Part shown: positions 31,433 through 42,823 of the stretch, one piece after another
Position numbering within the stretch: the stretch's first letter is position 1
Layout: every line of letters starts with the position of its first letter
Assembly (NCBI RefSeq): GCF_024139115.2
Contig: NC_085140.1
Location: 21,013,003 to 21,077,002 of the forward strand
Source of the DNA: Armigeres subalbatus
Lineage: Eukaryota; Arthropoda; Insecta; Diptera; Culicidae
Reading direction: 5' to 3'
Length of the DNA: 64,000 bases
Program-made: the position numbers and the translations under genes
Notes under the pieces: generated by a model
The model's input: only the letters and a program-made list of their open reading frames with translations
Told to the model about the DNA's origin: nothing
Database searches by the model: none

Positions 31433-32017
31433 ATGGAACGTCAACGATTAGAAATGACAGGTCAATGTCAATCTACCTCACGTGCAATAAGGTGTTTGGT
31501 GTGATAAATATATTGTTAATTTCTAAATAATTTGTTATTGCTACCTACGACTAAACTTACATACTAGCTTAATCTTATAACTGTACAGCTAGGAAAGGTA
31601 ATTGTATTATAAACTAGCAGACCCGACGAACTTCGTTTCGCCTAAAATTCATTTATTCTCTGCTTAGTTCTCAATGCAGAAATCTGTTTCATTTGTATGG
31701 CAGCCCCCCTTTCCAAAGGAGGGAGGGGTCTCCAACCATCTTAAGAACCTTCCTCGGCCCCAAAAACCTCTGCATACAAATTTTCACGCCGATCGGCTCA
31801 GTAGTTTCGGAGTCTATAAGGTTCAGACAGACAGAAATTCATTTTTATGTATAAAGAAGATTATACTATGAACATGCAATACAGCCTAATTGGTGTTAGA
31901 ATTGTAAACTAAACTAAACTAAGATGAATTACATATTTACAGATTTGAAGCTCATAAACACGTAAAATATAGCTGTTCAAATATTAGTGCGGTCTTTCAA
32001 TTCTCAGCTATTCAACA
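31345..32017 (+). repeat. BEL 3' LTR (673 bp, includes a ~246-bp insertion)
   Basis: Collinear with the 5' LTR from TGTTGCAACA to TTCAACA except for the insertion at 31617-31862, and lacking the MITE found in the 5' LTR. Followed by CTGAT (32018-32022). Confidence 0.9.
31617..31862 (+). mobile_element. ~246-bp insertion starting GCAGACCCGACGAACTTCG
   Basis: Absent from the 5' LTR. The right side carries GTTCAGACAGACAGAAATTC then ATTTTTATGTATAAAGA, an arrangement seen in many arthropod repeats as I recall. No long inverted repeats or clear target duplication beyond TA are visible, so its class is unresolved. Confidence 0.65.
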
Positions 32018-32022
32018 CTGAT
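32018..32022. repeat. 5-bp target duplication CTGAT, right of BEL element
   Basis: Partner of 23866-23870. Confidence 0.85.
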
Positions 32023-32547
32023 TATAATTACTTAATTTGGTATCATTTTGGTCGTTTAACGGTTAAAATAATAAAACGTGTTGCAGATAAATCGTACTTG
32101 ATGTCAATCAAATGGAAAACTATTCCTGCTGTCGATTAGAGCAAATCGAAAACGATATTGGTTTCCGATAACAAAATAAATAGGGATAAGGCAGGTATTT
32201 TCGTATTTTCGCCATAGTCTCGAAAACCAATAAAAGAAACTTTTTTTTTGCCAAACTCATCCGTATCAAATCGTAAGCTCAGGAGAAACGTTCTGCTATA
32301 TTGGAGTTTTAGCAAAGGACGGTCCTTTCGATGTTTTTAGCCCCTATGACGATGGACGGAAATACCTGCCGTGTCCCTACACAGTTTGATGTCATATCAT
32401 ACAAATCTATAGCAAAATAAGATTGAATTATGTAATCCAACATGATGATTCTTATTACAACAAATTATCAATATCAAAATATGTTTTCTGTATGCTCTCA
32501 TTATGCTTTCAGACCGCAAAACATACTTTTGCATATAAACAATAAAG
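32023..32547. other. Intergenic DNA, nothing recognised
   Basis: AT-rich, with no gene or clear repeat seen. Confidence 0.4.
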
Positions 32548-33212
32548 ACGAATCCATAAAAAATGAAAAACGCTACCATAAATCCATAAAATAGTTCAGG
32601 AAATTCTATAAAGAATAATTATTCGATCCATAACTAAGCTAAAATTCAGCAATTAATAGGAAAATAAACTCTAATAACATGGTCAAGAAAAACTATACAA
32701 TTCTTGCTATTTTCCCATGAACAACAAATGATGTAACAAATGATCCATAAATCTTTGGAAAATGATGATGATGATCCATAATTTCAGTAATATGATCCAT
32801 AATTCTGGCCATTTGATCCATAACATTGTTCAAACGATCCATAGTTTTGGTGATATGATCCCTCAATTTTGTGATCCTGTGATCCAAATGATCCTTAGAT
32901 TTAAAAAAATGTGTGGATCAATTAATATAGTTTCATTGGCTTTCTCTCCAAGCATTATGGAACACATTATCAAAATTATGAACATATTACTGAAATTATG
33001 GATCATCATCAGGACAAAAATTGGGCAAATTTGAAATTTTATGGATCAAAATATAGTTTTTATCGATCATTTTCCAAAGATTTATGGATCATAAAATTAT
33101 TCTTTATGGAATCTCCCGAACTATTTTATGGATTTATGCTAGCGTTTTATGGAACATTTAGATGTAATTTACGGATCGTTTTTCATTTTTTTTTTGGATC
33201 GTTTTTGCACAT
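32548..33212. mobile_element. Foldback element built of GATCCATAA motifs
   Basis: The left half holds many GATCCATAA words and the right half many TTATGGATC words. The outer arms pair over long stretches: AAATCCATAAAATAGTTCAG near 32580 with the complement of CCCGAACTATTTTATGGATTT near 33116. ATGATCCATAAATCTTTGGAAAATGAT-type sequence occurs on both sides. Centre near 32890-32930. No coding capacity; repetitive short peptides in its frames are artefacts. Confidence 0.75.
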
Positions 33213-33857
33213 TGAACAGTGCAAAGTAAGGGCTGCCCTACTTAAATTAGTAAACAAATCTAAAATGTTCATTCTTAAAATACCATGCGCCTCCATATTT
33301 ATCGATTGCTTTCAGCCCTCGAGGTAATGTTAACCGGTGGCAGCGAAAGTGGTGCATATACATATCCATGGTACCTACATATCCCATTGAAATAAAATAT
33401 GTTGGTCTTTACTATAGAGACTTGCAGCCCAAGGCAACAACAACAACAGTATGAAAATCTGGCATCCAATAGTTGGATGTTAAACACACTGCAGTAGTTT
33501 ATCAATTTTTTAAAAATGTTTGTTTTCTGAAACATCATCGTTGTATAAATCAAAAACATCTTCGTTGTGTATATCAAATCAAAAACCGATAGGAAAAGCC
33601 CTGAACTTCGTCGGTTTAAGCCTCTAATGCTGAAATGAACTCTCCATTAGTTCCAGAGTACGCACTCACTCTCTGCCAATTTCGTTCGCTCCTAATTGGC
33701 TGTAAACAAACGCTGTTGCATCCTGCAAGGTCCTCAACTCAACCTTGCATCCCCGTTTCATAAACAAACGGGGACCAACTTTCAGTCACGTGCTTCTTGC
33801 GTATTTGAGAAACCTCCCTGCATCCGGGTTACCTCTCCGGAGTTACGGCGGTAAATT
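33213..33857. other. Intergenic DNA, short repeat fragment only
   Basis: GAGACTTGCAGCCCAAGGCA at 33418-33437 echoes the repeat end at 16376. An open frame (33745-33948 plus) lacks any domain. Confidence 0.4.
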
Positions 33858-33893
33858 TTATGAGCTAAAAAAGCACAAAGAGCAGACACTCAC

Positions 33894-34070
33894 CGTTTGC
33901 ACATCTGCAGTCACTCGCGGCACGGAGAGCTTCCGGTCGGATTCATAGAGGACTTCCATCAGACATCCGAACGTAAACATATTTCTTTCAAAGTCATAAA
34001 TCATTGGGAGATGAAATTTCGTTCCCACGATCCAGACAGTCACGGGTTCAGACTGGTAGGAATGTTTCAT
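33894..34070 (-). CDS. Candidate host exon, unknown protein
   Basis: I do not recognise this protein. On the minus strand an ATG at 34070 opens about 59 codons (MKHSYQSEPVTVWIVG..., later FERNMFTFGCLMEVLYESD). They lead into a consensus splice donor, ACG|GTGAGT, with the exon ending at 33894. The stretch is less AT-rich than its surroundings and is not part of a recognised repeat. If it is the first coding exon, the rest of the gene lies at lower coordinates, but I could not find a matching acceptor exon. It may be chance. Confidence 0.28.
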
Positions 34071-34080
34071 CAGTATCTAT

Positions 34081-36212
34081 AGTATCAGTTAAACATTTAT
34101 TTCTTTGCTTTATCTAGCCATCAATCAACATAGCCCTAAGCTCGGACGCTTAATAGGATACTACAGTGATGCAAAGTGATGAATAAACAGCAATCCCTAA
34201 ATTGAAAAATCATACATTTTGATTGTTAATGGAACACAAAGAATGACTCCATTATGTAAGCCATACGGTATTGGACTTTATGTACGTAAAACTTTTTGTT
34301 GGTTGGAAGTCTGCATTTTTATTAGTCGATGGTATTGAAATAAGACCAATATGAATTAAGTAGTTTACTTTTCATGGTAATATTGTTCTTTATGTTCTCA
34401 TGTTTCACGTTTATCATGCCATAGTTAGTTAATGACTCTGCTTTGCCAATGTACTGGATGACTAAACAATTAAATAAATTCAAATAATCAGTCATTTTAG
34501 ATTTACGAATTACATGACGTCTGTCGGCATGTAGATCACAGCATTCAAACGAATTTAACCTGAGAAAGGCATCATGTTCGCAAAGTAATCTGGGGTATTT
34601 CTATTGACTTCAAAATGATTTACTGTTTACTGTTTATTTCCTATCAAATAATATTCATTCTCCAAAAGCTCCACCTCTTTCATTCGTTTGAAGGTTTTTG
34701 CTATAAAGCTCTCCGGCATGCATGCTGTGAATGTGAATATTATTTCTGGATAAAGTTACACCCAGAACACTGGCGCCGCTGTGTGGCAACTAGCGTCACA
34801 ATGATTTTTTTTTCACTCTAGTCAACGTACTTATTGTAATTTAAGTTCACCTTTTTAAATTAAGCTCCAGAAATATTTATTTACAACATGCTTATCACTT
34901 CGATCACATGGAAATCCGCCGGTAGACATGTCAAACGTAATTCAATCTGTCACTGTGGGTTTTGTTCGGCGACGCCTTTCATTCTGCATTATGCAATAAA
35001 CGTCCATCAATTATTAATTCCAGTCCCGAAACTGCTTCGAGACCTGTCGCAATAACTCAGATAGGTGAAACCTGCTGCCGAGAGCAACCTCTGTCAATCG
35101 AACATCGTTAAAGGTTGACTCTGAACGACAAACGGAACGAATGTCTGGCTGTGGGCGGGTATGTGCTGTTGCGTGTATGTGAGATTGAAAAAAAATTGGT
35201 CAATTTTCCAGCAGTGAATTATCATTCGCTCTAGAACATAACAGGATTTTTTGGAATATGTATGACGTGCTTACTTACAGTACGGATGATCTAACATTCA
35301 TAGTTGCAAAAATTTACACAAAACCGAGATTTGCACATTCAAACCCAGCTAGGGTAATAGTTCCGATAGACGTGGGTATTCCTTTAGTTGCGGTAGTGTT
35401 GTTTTTACCCAATCTACGTATTAAACGAAGCAAACCATGCATTCTATCAACTTGTTGATCTGTCATAGCACGAAATAGAAGAAAACTGGTTGAGAATTGC
35501 ATCAAAATCGGAAAGTATCACTAAAATACCTTATCTTTCTCTCTGCTTTGCACCAATAGTTTGCACCAATATAGGAAAACAATCATAACAGTTAGAACAC
35601 TGCGTCAATAATTGGAGGTATTATTCTAGGTAAGAATGGTGGATTCTGCAGCGAATGAATAACTCTTCGTTTAAAATATAATTGATGAGCTTTCGAATGC
35701 GAACTTAAGGTAAGCGAAATGAAGTATAGACGTGGTGAAAGCGAACAAATAGTGGTGGATTGTACTTAGTTCCTCCACTATTGGGACTTTTACCCTAGTG
35801 TAAAACATGGAAAGAGTGAAAAAGAAGAGAAAATTATTCGATGTGCCCCTGCATATTTAAATGGTCTTTCTTTATTTCCCAAATTGCCACAATACTGGTT
35901 ATTTTGGTTGTAATCTGTCAAAAAATATTAAACAAAGTAGGCATGATGCAACCTTTGATTGCATATACGGCATGCTTGAATCAGCTCACCATTCGATAGG
36001 TGAACCAATAGATATTTTAGTTACAAGATAAAGAATGTCGCTATCGTCGCTATCCGAAACATCTTTTGCTGGCGAGGATAAGGTATTAAAAGCTAATGAA
36101 GGAAAAATACATACGATTTGACAGTTTGGTACCCAACATGTCTCGGACAGCAGAACAAAGGGAACCGAAGCGACAATCTTTATCTTGTAACTAAAATATC
36201 TTTTGGTGAATC
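34081..36212. other. Low-repeat intergenic stretch, no gene identified
   Basis: No recognised domain, RNA gene or repeat. A 66-codon frame at 35258-35458 (plus) has no known motif. Confidence 0.4.
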
Positions 36213-36309
36213 CCCAAGTAACATTTTAAGTTTTATAACGCTCTTGAAGACCATATTTCACTCTCCAAGAGTGTTATAAAACCATCATAAAACCAAAATG
36301 TTACTAGGG
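36213..36309. mobile_element. 97-bp MITE-like inverted repeat
   Basis: The left part CCCAAGTAACATTTTAAGTT with TTATAACGCTCTTG pairs with CAAGAGTGTTATAA and CCAAAATGTTACTAGGG. A related left end (CCCAAGCAACATTTCAAGTT) is at 42658-42678. Confidence 0.6.
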
Positions 36310-37086
36310 TCGTACTTTGAACTATAGACATAGATAGTGGAATACATAGATGAGCGAAGATAAATGCACGGTCTCTAAAAGAACTGTCAAACGGATCTCC
36401 AAATGAGCATGACGTCACGATTTCAACGAAAATATTATGATGTCATACGCCTGGTACACGAAACCAAATATATTATATTAACAATATGGTTCACTTCGAG
36501 CTTTTCCATACAACGAAATGGCGAACCATTTGCCGGTGATAACAACATCATCTAGCGAGCAAAGAGGAATCTAAACGTGTTTTCTTCTTGTTTATTCTAG
36601 CAAATCTTCCTGCCAATTTACAGTGACAGTCATACTGTTGAAAAGTTTTCATACGACAGTGCAGGGATGTCCATACTTTTTTGAATAAATCGATCATCAA
36701 CAGATCGATTTTTTTTTCTTTTACACTTATTTCGATAATACAGAAAAATAAATTTTGATCCGACTGCTCCAATAGAAGCTGTTCCGCATACAAAAAAAAT
36801 GCTTGCGGCGCGTTAGAAAATATTGATTCAATTTCTTTTGGGTCGAAAATAATTGCAAGCATTAGCTAGTTTTTCGCAAGACTTTTTATCCATAGTTGCC
36901 AGCCTCCAGGTGCTAAATTAGTCGAGCTTTTCTCTGCATCCTCTGCAGTGATTTAACGGATTTGCAAGATTTTTCGTGATTAATTTGTCACAGGCCTATC
37001 GGCTTCCCAATCATCAATTAGCAGTGGAAATGGAAAACATGCATGTTGTAAAATGGCTGTTACGTTACTTTTCCAGATTACGGCAG

Positions 37087-37180
37087 TATAGCTCTAGTAG
37101 CAGTAACTTATACTAAATGATTGAAATTTTGAATTGAAATTTCTTGTCATGTAGTATAAGTTACTGCTACTAGCGCTATA
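37087..37180. repeat. 94-bp hairpin, MITE-like
   Basis: AGCTCTAGTAGCAGTAACTT plus ATACTA pairs with TAGTATAAGTTACTGCTACT across a ~35-bp loop. Confidence 0.65.
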
Positions 37181-37759
37181 GCTCCGTTATAAGTTAAATT
37201 CAAACATCGACTTGTTAGTTGTAGAAAAACCTTCGCACTAGAAGTCCACCATACAACACATTTTGAAATTTAGCCTCTGGAGTAAGTTATTGACAAACTA
37301 ATAAGTGATCGAACGCAGATTACTAAATGATCGATAATATCCTTGCCGGTATTCAGTGCTTTGAACATAAATTTTCCAAAACAAGATGAGTTTTCTTTTC
37401 GAACACTGGCAGAACCAAAGAAATCTATTGATATTTCACAGAGAGACAAAATACTCCTTAAATATTTGTATCGGCCTTTAAAGAAATCATATGGACTCGG
37501 TGGCCAAACTTAGTTTCATTTACATATTGCATTATTTACTGCAATTAAAGCAATTTGGAGGGCTTTGCTTCTTAACTGTTCAAACTGATCGATTTTTTTT
37601 TTTGGAAAAAATGCTTTTCAGGATTGGTCATGTTAGGCACTAAGGTGTCCAAAACCGGTACACTTACCCTCTATAAAAATCAATTTGATTCATTAACGAA
37701 GTCCCCCCAGAAGTACTTGAATTATTTTCTACGATCGTATATGTTTAAACCGTGTGATC

Positions 37760-37807
37760 AATTTGGTTGACTGCAAACTGAATAGCTAGTTTGCAGTCAA
37801 CCAAATT
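37760..37807. repeat. 48-bp hairpin
   Basis: AATTTGGTTGACTGCAAACT pairs with TAGTTTGCAGTCAACCAAAT around a 7-base loop. Confidence 0.7.
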
Positions 37808-38935
37808 TCGAATTTTTATATTGCGTTTTAGATCTAGCCTCGTTAGTTTCATGAACCCGTCTTTACTCAAAATTTTCATTAAGGTTTTACTGTCCTACTG
37901 TCAGCTGGATTATTGCCACATTCTAAATAAATTTGAGTGCGATTGTGTTGGTTTTTCACAGCTGTTGTATTTTGTGTTCATATCCTACCATGATTCAATC
38001 AGAAAAACAATCTTTGAAATGTGAGTTAAATAGTGACAAGGGATATTTCAAATAATTTTGTGAATAAACAGATGAATAGATTCAAAATGTTTCATATTTG
38101 TAAATTTATTGAGTATTTTTAGAGCGTGATATCAATTTTTCTCAGTAAAAAATAATAATAAATAATTATTTTCTTAGCGTGTCGGATGATAAGCCATCCA
38201 GATAATATGTCATTCGACTATCATGATAACACTACCTTTGTCAGTAGTTTGAAAATTATGTTTTCGACACGTGAAATGTCAGCAAGAAAATACAAAGACA
38301 TGTCACAAGCTCGTAATCTGAACTAAATGCTCGTAGTAAAATAATAATCATTCATCGATGCAAATCAACCGCAATTCGAAATATTCATTTCAACCCCGGT
38401 AGATATTATCAATCGGCTGTTAAGGATCGGGCGAATAATTTGGTATGGAAGTTTGACAGCATGCTGCGAGATATTCGTGCCTGCAATGTCGAGCGTCTGA
38501 TCAAAACGTCTATGCAACCGATAGTAAAACGAAGATTTCCGTCCTTGAGTATAAACTTGTTTTTTTCTCTGAGTCGATTCTTTTATTTTTTATTGTCAAA
38601 TTTCCCAAAGAACCGTATTATTTGATGCCTCTAAATATTTTTAAAATTAAAACAACAAATTTTTTTAAATATATGGCAGCCAAACGAGCAGCAGAATTGG
38701 GTCAATGTAAGATGAAAATCGGCAAAAAAAGTTTGAGAACAGAGAGCGAGTATAAAACGAGATGTGAATGCAGAATATTAAGTATTAACTTCAACAGCAA
38801 CCTCTTAGCTTTCCAAATGTTTCACCGTGTATCGATATGGTGCACCGGCGGTTAAACGCGCAACATCTAATTTGTTATACATATTAGTAAAAAAAATGTG
38901 TACCACTATTTTGCTACAACATTTGATTTTCCGTT

Positions 38936-39142
38936 CACGGTTAGATGACTTTACCCATTAATGGGTACTATGTTGTGTTGATATTATTCCCACCGTGAAA
39001 AATTCACCCATTTTCTTGAAAAGCGCCACTACCCATTTTAATGGGTAGTGGCGTTTTTCAAGAAAATGGGTGAATTTTTCACGGTGGGAATAATATCAAC
39101 AATAAAATAGTACCCATTAATGGGTAAAGTCATTTAACCGTG
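38936..39142. mobile_element. 207-bp near-perfect palindromic MITE
   Basis: The whole element folds on itself. Its ends are CACGGTTAGATGACTTTACC and its complement, and its centre is CCCATTTTAATGGG. The homologous empty site (CCGTTTGCATTCG, about 44457) shows the insertion point with a possible TT duplication. Confidence 0.82.
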
Positions 39143-40953
39143 TTGGTATTCGATTAACTTTAATCGATTATGTGCACAAAAAACATAAGACATCCCTATT
39201 TTTTGTTGTGATGACAGTTTGAAGTGTGTGTGTTTACCGATCCTCATAATTTGGGTAGTTTCGTTTCAGCGTGTATCGATCCTTTTGGGCACGGATGGCG
39301 CCACATGCGGTGTCACCAAAATTTCGTGAGAGTGAATCATATTGTTAATATAGTATATTTGAAGAAAGGCATAACACTAATTCTGCTGCCAATAGCTGCT
39401 TTGTCGCTAAGATCCGCCATTTCAACGAGGTGTCGGATCAATTCGACTTCAACATCAGTTCATCCGCGTTTCGTCAACGGCTCAACAGATATGTTATCAA
39501 CTGACCTTTAGCAAATATATTATATTAACAATATGGTTCACTTCGAATGGCGAACAATTTGCCGGTGATAACAACATCATCTAGCGAGCAAAGAGGAATC
39601 TAAACATGTTTTTTTCTAGCTTGTGCTGGAAAACCCTCCTGCCATCTTCCGGTGAGTAGTCATACAGTTGTTCGATGACATTTTACAGTGTGGGGATGTC
39701 CATACATTTTTCAATAAATCGATTACCGGAATATCGACTTTGTTAAATGCAAACACTACTGTACATCTGGGTGCTGCGGATAGAGCCGCTTTTGTGCTCT
39801 CAAGCGAGCAGCGGGATATTTTGAAATCAATTCCATAAGCAAAATTATTTTGCAGTTACTTTGCTGTCAAACATTTCCCGCTCTTCGAATTTCTCTTTCC
39901 ATGCTGCATGAAGGCTCACAAATGCGCGAGACTGTACATGACTTTACGATGGTTTACATACATTCCTGCTCCAATCAGCTGCTGAATCTCGTGAAATCTC
40001 GTAACGAGTGCATTTTAGTTACATTCTTACTCATTTTCCACTCGAAATATAATGTGAATATATTTGTTAAAAAGAATGCAACACTCAAACAAAGTTTATT
40101 TTTATTTTTTCCCCAAATAATAACAATACTTATCAATATAAGATCTAAAACGAACATAACCACAATCTTCAATGTTTGGCTCCGGCACAATAGAAAAGTT
40201 TGGCTTCACTTTGACAACCAAATCGATTCTATCCGCACCACCCAGCTGTACATATTTCGATGCAGCAGTGCAAAGCAGACAAACTACACCTTTGCTTCAA
40301 TCGTTTAAACTGTGAAAGCCGTTCCGCAAACATTAAAATGATTGTTCCACTGTAAATATTTCTATCATTTTCTTGAGCAAGAAATTTGATTAATTCTTTC
40401 TGAATATTATCGATATTATTCCAATGCATCATTCTTCTTCCACTTCGGTGTCCTAAATTCCTACTGGAACTTAACACCTGCGTTTCAACTTATTATGAAT
40501 TGAAAACTTTTTGCTGCCCACCATTGATTGAATGAATATGTATCTTGAGTGGAAAGCCATGAAGATGACACTCATCCGATTGCGTTTTGTTATGTTGCGC
40601 TTATCATAATGGGTATGATTATTTTGTTACATTTAGACATGGAAAGTGAATTGAACAAGTCGCTTGGATTAAACGCGTCCAAACACCTTAGCTCAACTCA
40701 CTTGAACGGACAGTAAGTTGAACATGTTCAACTCTATTGCAAGTAAATTGCAATCAACTAAGTTGTTCAATTCACTTGCCCTTTCAAAACGTAGCATTAC
40801 GGTGAGATATTTCGGCTAAACTTAATCACGCCTATTTTATTGTGCTTTCTCGATTTCGTATCCAATATCAGATATTTTTTGGGATTTAATAGATTATTTT
40901 TCGATACTTTCGCAAGAAAAACTAGTTGAACGTACCCGACCTTGCTCGGGATT

Positions 40954-41223
40954 ATCCAGTTTTCCGCGAGCGGTAATGGCCGCCAGCTTGCCTGCGGGTT
41001 AGTCTCTGATTTGACATTTCTGGATGTCAACTGCACCCACCATTTGAGCATTTCGATCAATGTGGTATATAAGAAGGCTTGAATTCATTGAATCAGCACT
41101 TTTTTATATGCTACATTGGTCAGAATGCTCGGAGCGGTGGGTGCAGTTGACCTCCAGACACGTCAAATCAGAGACTGAACCGCAAGCAAGCTGGCGGCCA
41201 TTACCGCTCGCGGAAAACTGGAT
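40954..41223. mobile_element. 270-bp element with ~91-bp inverted arms
   Basis: The left arm begins ATCCAGTTTTCCGCGAGCGG and includes GCCGCCAGCTTGC and GTCTCTGATTTGACA. The right arm is its complement with few differences. The centre is about 87 bp. GC content is well above the surroundings. Confidence 0.75.
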
Positions 41224-41230
41224 ACTACAG

Positions 41231-41601
41231 TCGCTCTCCACATCTCGATATTGAAGGGACCATCGAGATAGGGAGGAATGGAAGGAAAATTTTAATGGGT
41301 ACTAGATCCAAAACAGCTTGTTGCTATGAAAAACGACAACAAAACAAATATCATTACTTATTGTTGATCTGTATTGTTATCGTCCAAATATGGTCTAGTA
41401 GCCTAAAAATTTGAACATATCGACATAAGGAGAGTGAATCCAGAACAAAATACGATTACAACACAACGGGATAGAAAGATTTCGAGATAGGGAAGTTATC
41501 GAGATGTAGAAAGCCAAAATGTATATAGATTGAAGGGACCGAGGAAACCATCGACATAGGGAGAGATATCGAGATATAGAACATCGAGATTTATAGAGTC
41601 G
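41231..41601. repeat. Repeat with multiple (A)TCGAGATA(G) words and inverted ends
   Basis: The words ATCTCGATA, ATCGAGATAGGGAG, TTCGAGATAGGGAAG, ATCGACATAGGGAGAG and ATCGAGATATAGAACATCGA occur through the segment. The ends GCTCTCCACATCTCGAT and the complement of ATCGAGATTTATAGAGTC are inverted. Probably a DNA-element remnant. Confidence 0.5.
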
Positions 41602-42078
41602 CCTATATTTTGCATTCTTACTGTCGATTGTTGAGTTCATTCAGCGCCGCACTCCAAATCATTTTTAGCGCGATCGTATTGGATTTCCTTACAACTCGCA
41701 TCAAAATTGTATTTTTACAATTTCTGAACTTTCTCCTCAAAATTTAGTGACATTTTATAACAGCGCAGTCCTCAAGACGAATCGGTTAGTGAGAAAACCG
41801 AACAAATCGGTTAACCCGTTTGTAAGTTGTATTGCCTCAAAGGAAATGCAAACTCATTTTTATATAGAGAGATTGTACCACAAACGTTATTATGTTTAAA
41901 TTGTATTTATATCAGACGCTCATTTCGGGCAGTTTGTTCACAAAATTTCGTTTCTCTCTGTCAAATCATATTCAAAATTTAAAACAATTTGGGAATTCTC
42001 AAAATGGGATTATGCATGCGAGCTTATTATTAGCATCGCTAATAATTTCACTACGTGAAAATATAGCTCTTATGAGCC

Positions 42079-42163
42079 AAACAAAATGGATACGTTTGCG
42101 TGAGTTTTGACAGATTTCCCTTGGGAAAACTGTCAAAACGCACGCAAACGTATCCATTGTGTT
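42079..42163. repeat. 85-bp hairpin
   Basis: AAACAAAATGGATACGTTTG plus CGTGAGTTTTGACAG pairs with CTGTCAAAACGCACG plus CAAACGTATCCATTGTGTTT. Confidence 0.75.
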
Positions 42164-42631
42164 TGACCCTTAACTTTCTTTTCGTGACTATTTGAAAAAA
42201 TCTACCCAGGGTCTCAAACAACTTTTTTTCTCCCTTAAACGGAACCTTTCAGTTGTAAAACAGTCAATTATTTACCACGTCACTACTAAATGAGTTTCCT
42301 CGATTTTTCTTCCAATCATCATATAAAAAATAAGGAGGAATCGATTATTACCAAGTTATAGTCTAAATAACTTGTTTATTGAAGCTCAAACGTTAAAGAG
42401 CATAACGAAGCCAACCTCGATAATTGTATGTAATCCTCTGAAAATAGCTGAGAAACGCTTGGATGAAGATTATGCACTGGTTCGATATCTTTTTTACACA
42501 TATACCCAATTCTTTCTCAACACCTGCCAAAATTGAAACTTGTTATGCGAATGAATAAGTTGAACTGGTGTCATAAAATTATTCAAAACGATTGATCATG
42601 CTAAACAATAATCTACCATAGTAAAATAAAA

Positions 42632-42652
42632 GGCTTCCTTAGCCATGCGGTG
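42632..42652 (+). repeat. Short Feilai-like 5' fragment
   Basis: GGCTTCCTTAGCCATGCGGT resembles the first 20 bases of the Feilai SINE at 1970. Too short for certainty. Confidence 0.35.
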
Positions 42653-42823
42653 ATATCCCAAGCAACATTTCAAGTTTTATTCCGTTCTAGGGATGGTTTT
42701 CAAGATCAATTTATAGGATCTAATAATAAAACCCAATATTACACGACAATTTCCCGATGACCACTATAAGTGTAAAATATGGCCAAGTGGCCCTCTCTAG
42801 ATAACCACTATAAACCTATTATA

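Larger units (their letters stand above)
23871..32017 (+). mobile_element. BEL/Pao LTR retrotransposon with nested insertions
   Basis: Two LTRs beginning TGTTGCAACAAGCACC and ending ATTCAACA bracket a single gag-pol region and are flanked by CTGAT. The order gag, residual protease region, RT, RNase H, integrase and a Pao-type C-terminal domain is characteristic of BEL/Pao. A purine-rich tract GGGGGAGGA lies just before the 3' LTR. At least four later insertions sit inside: an MITE in the 5' LTR, a 1.3-kb inverted-repeat element in pol with another MITE inside it, and a short element in the 3' LTR. The copy is inactive through stops, frameshifts and deletions. Confidence 0.93.
36466..39361. 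mobile_element. Putative 2.9-kb DNA element A, ~30-bp terminal inverted repeats
   Basis: The left terminus CAAATATATTATATTAACAA continues to TATGGTTCACT. The right terminus at 39331-39361 is its near-perfect complement (AGTGAATCATATTGTTAATA and following). The same two termini recur in element B. No transposase was recognised. The right 650 bp is homologous to 44230-44678. A 207-bp palindrome at 38936-39142 is absent from the homologous site at about 44462, so it inserted later. Two further hairpins are inside. The pairing of these particular ends as one element is inference. Confidence 0.55.

Noticed and set aside
39850..40308. 152-codon ORF as a transposase of element B
   Set aside because: No DDE, zinc-finger or other transposase motif is visible and the composition matches flanking AT-rich DNA.
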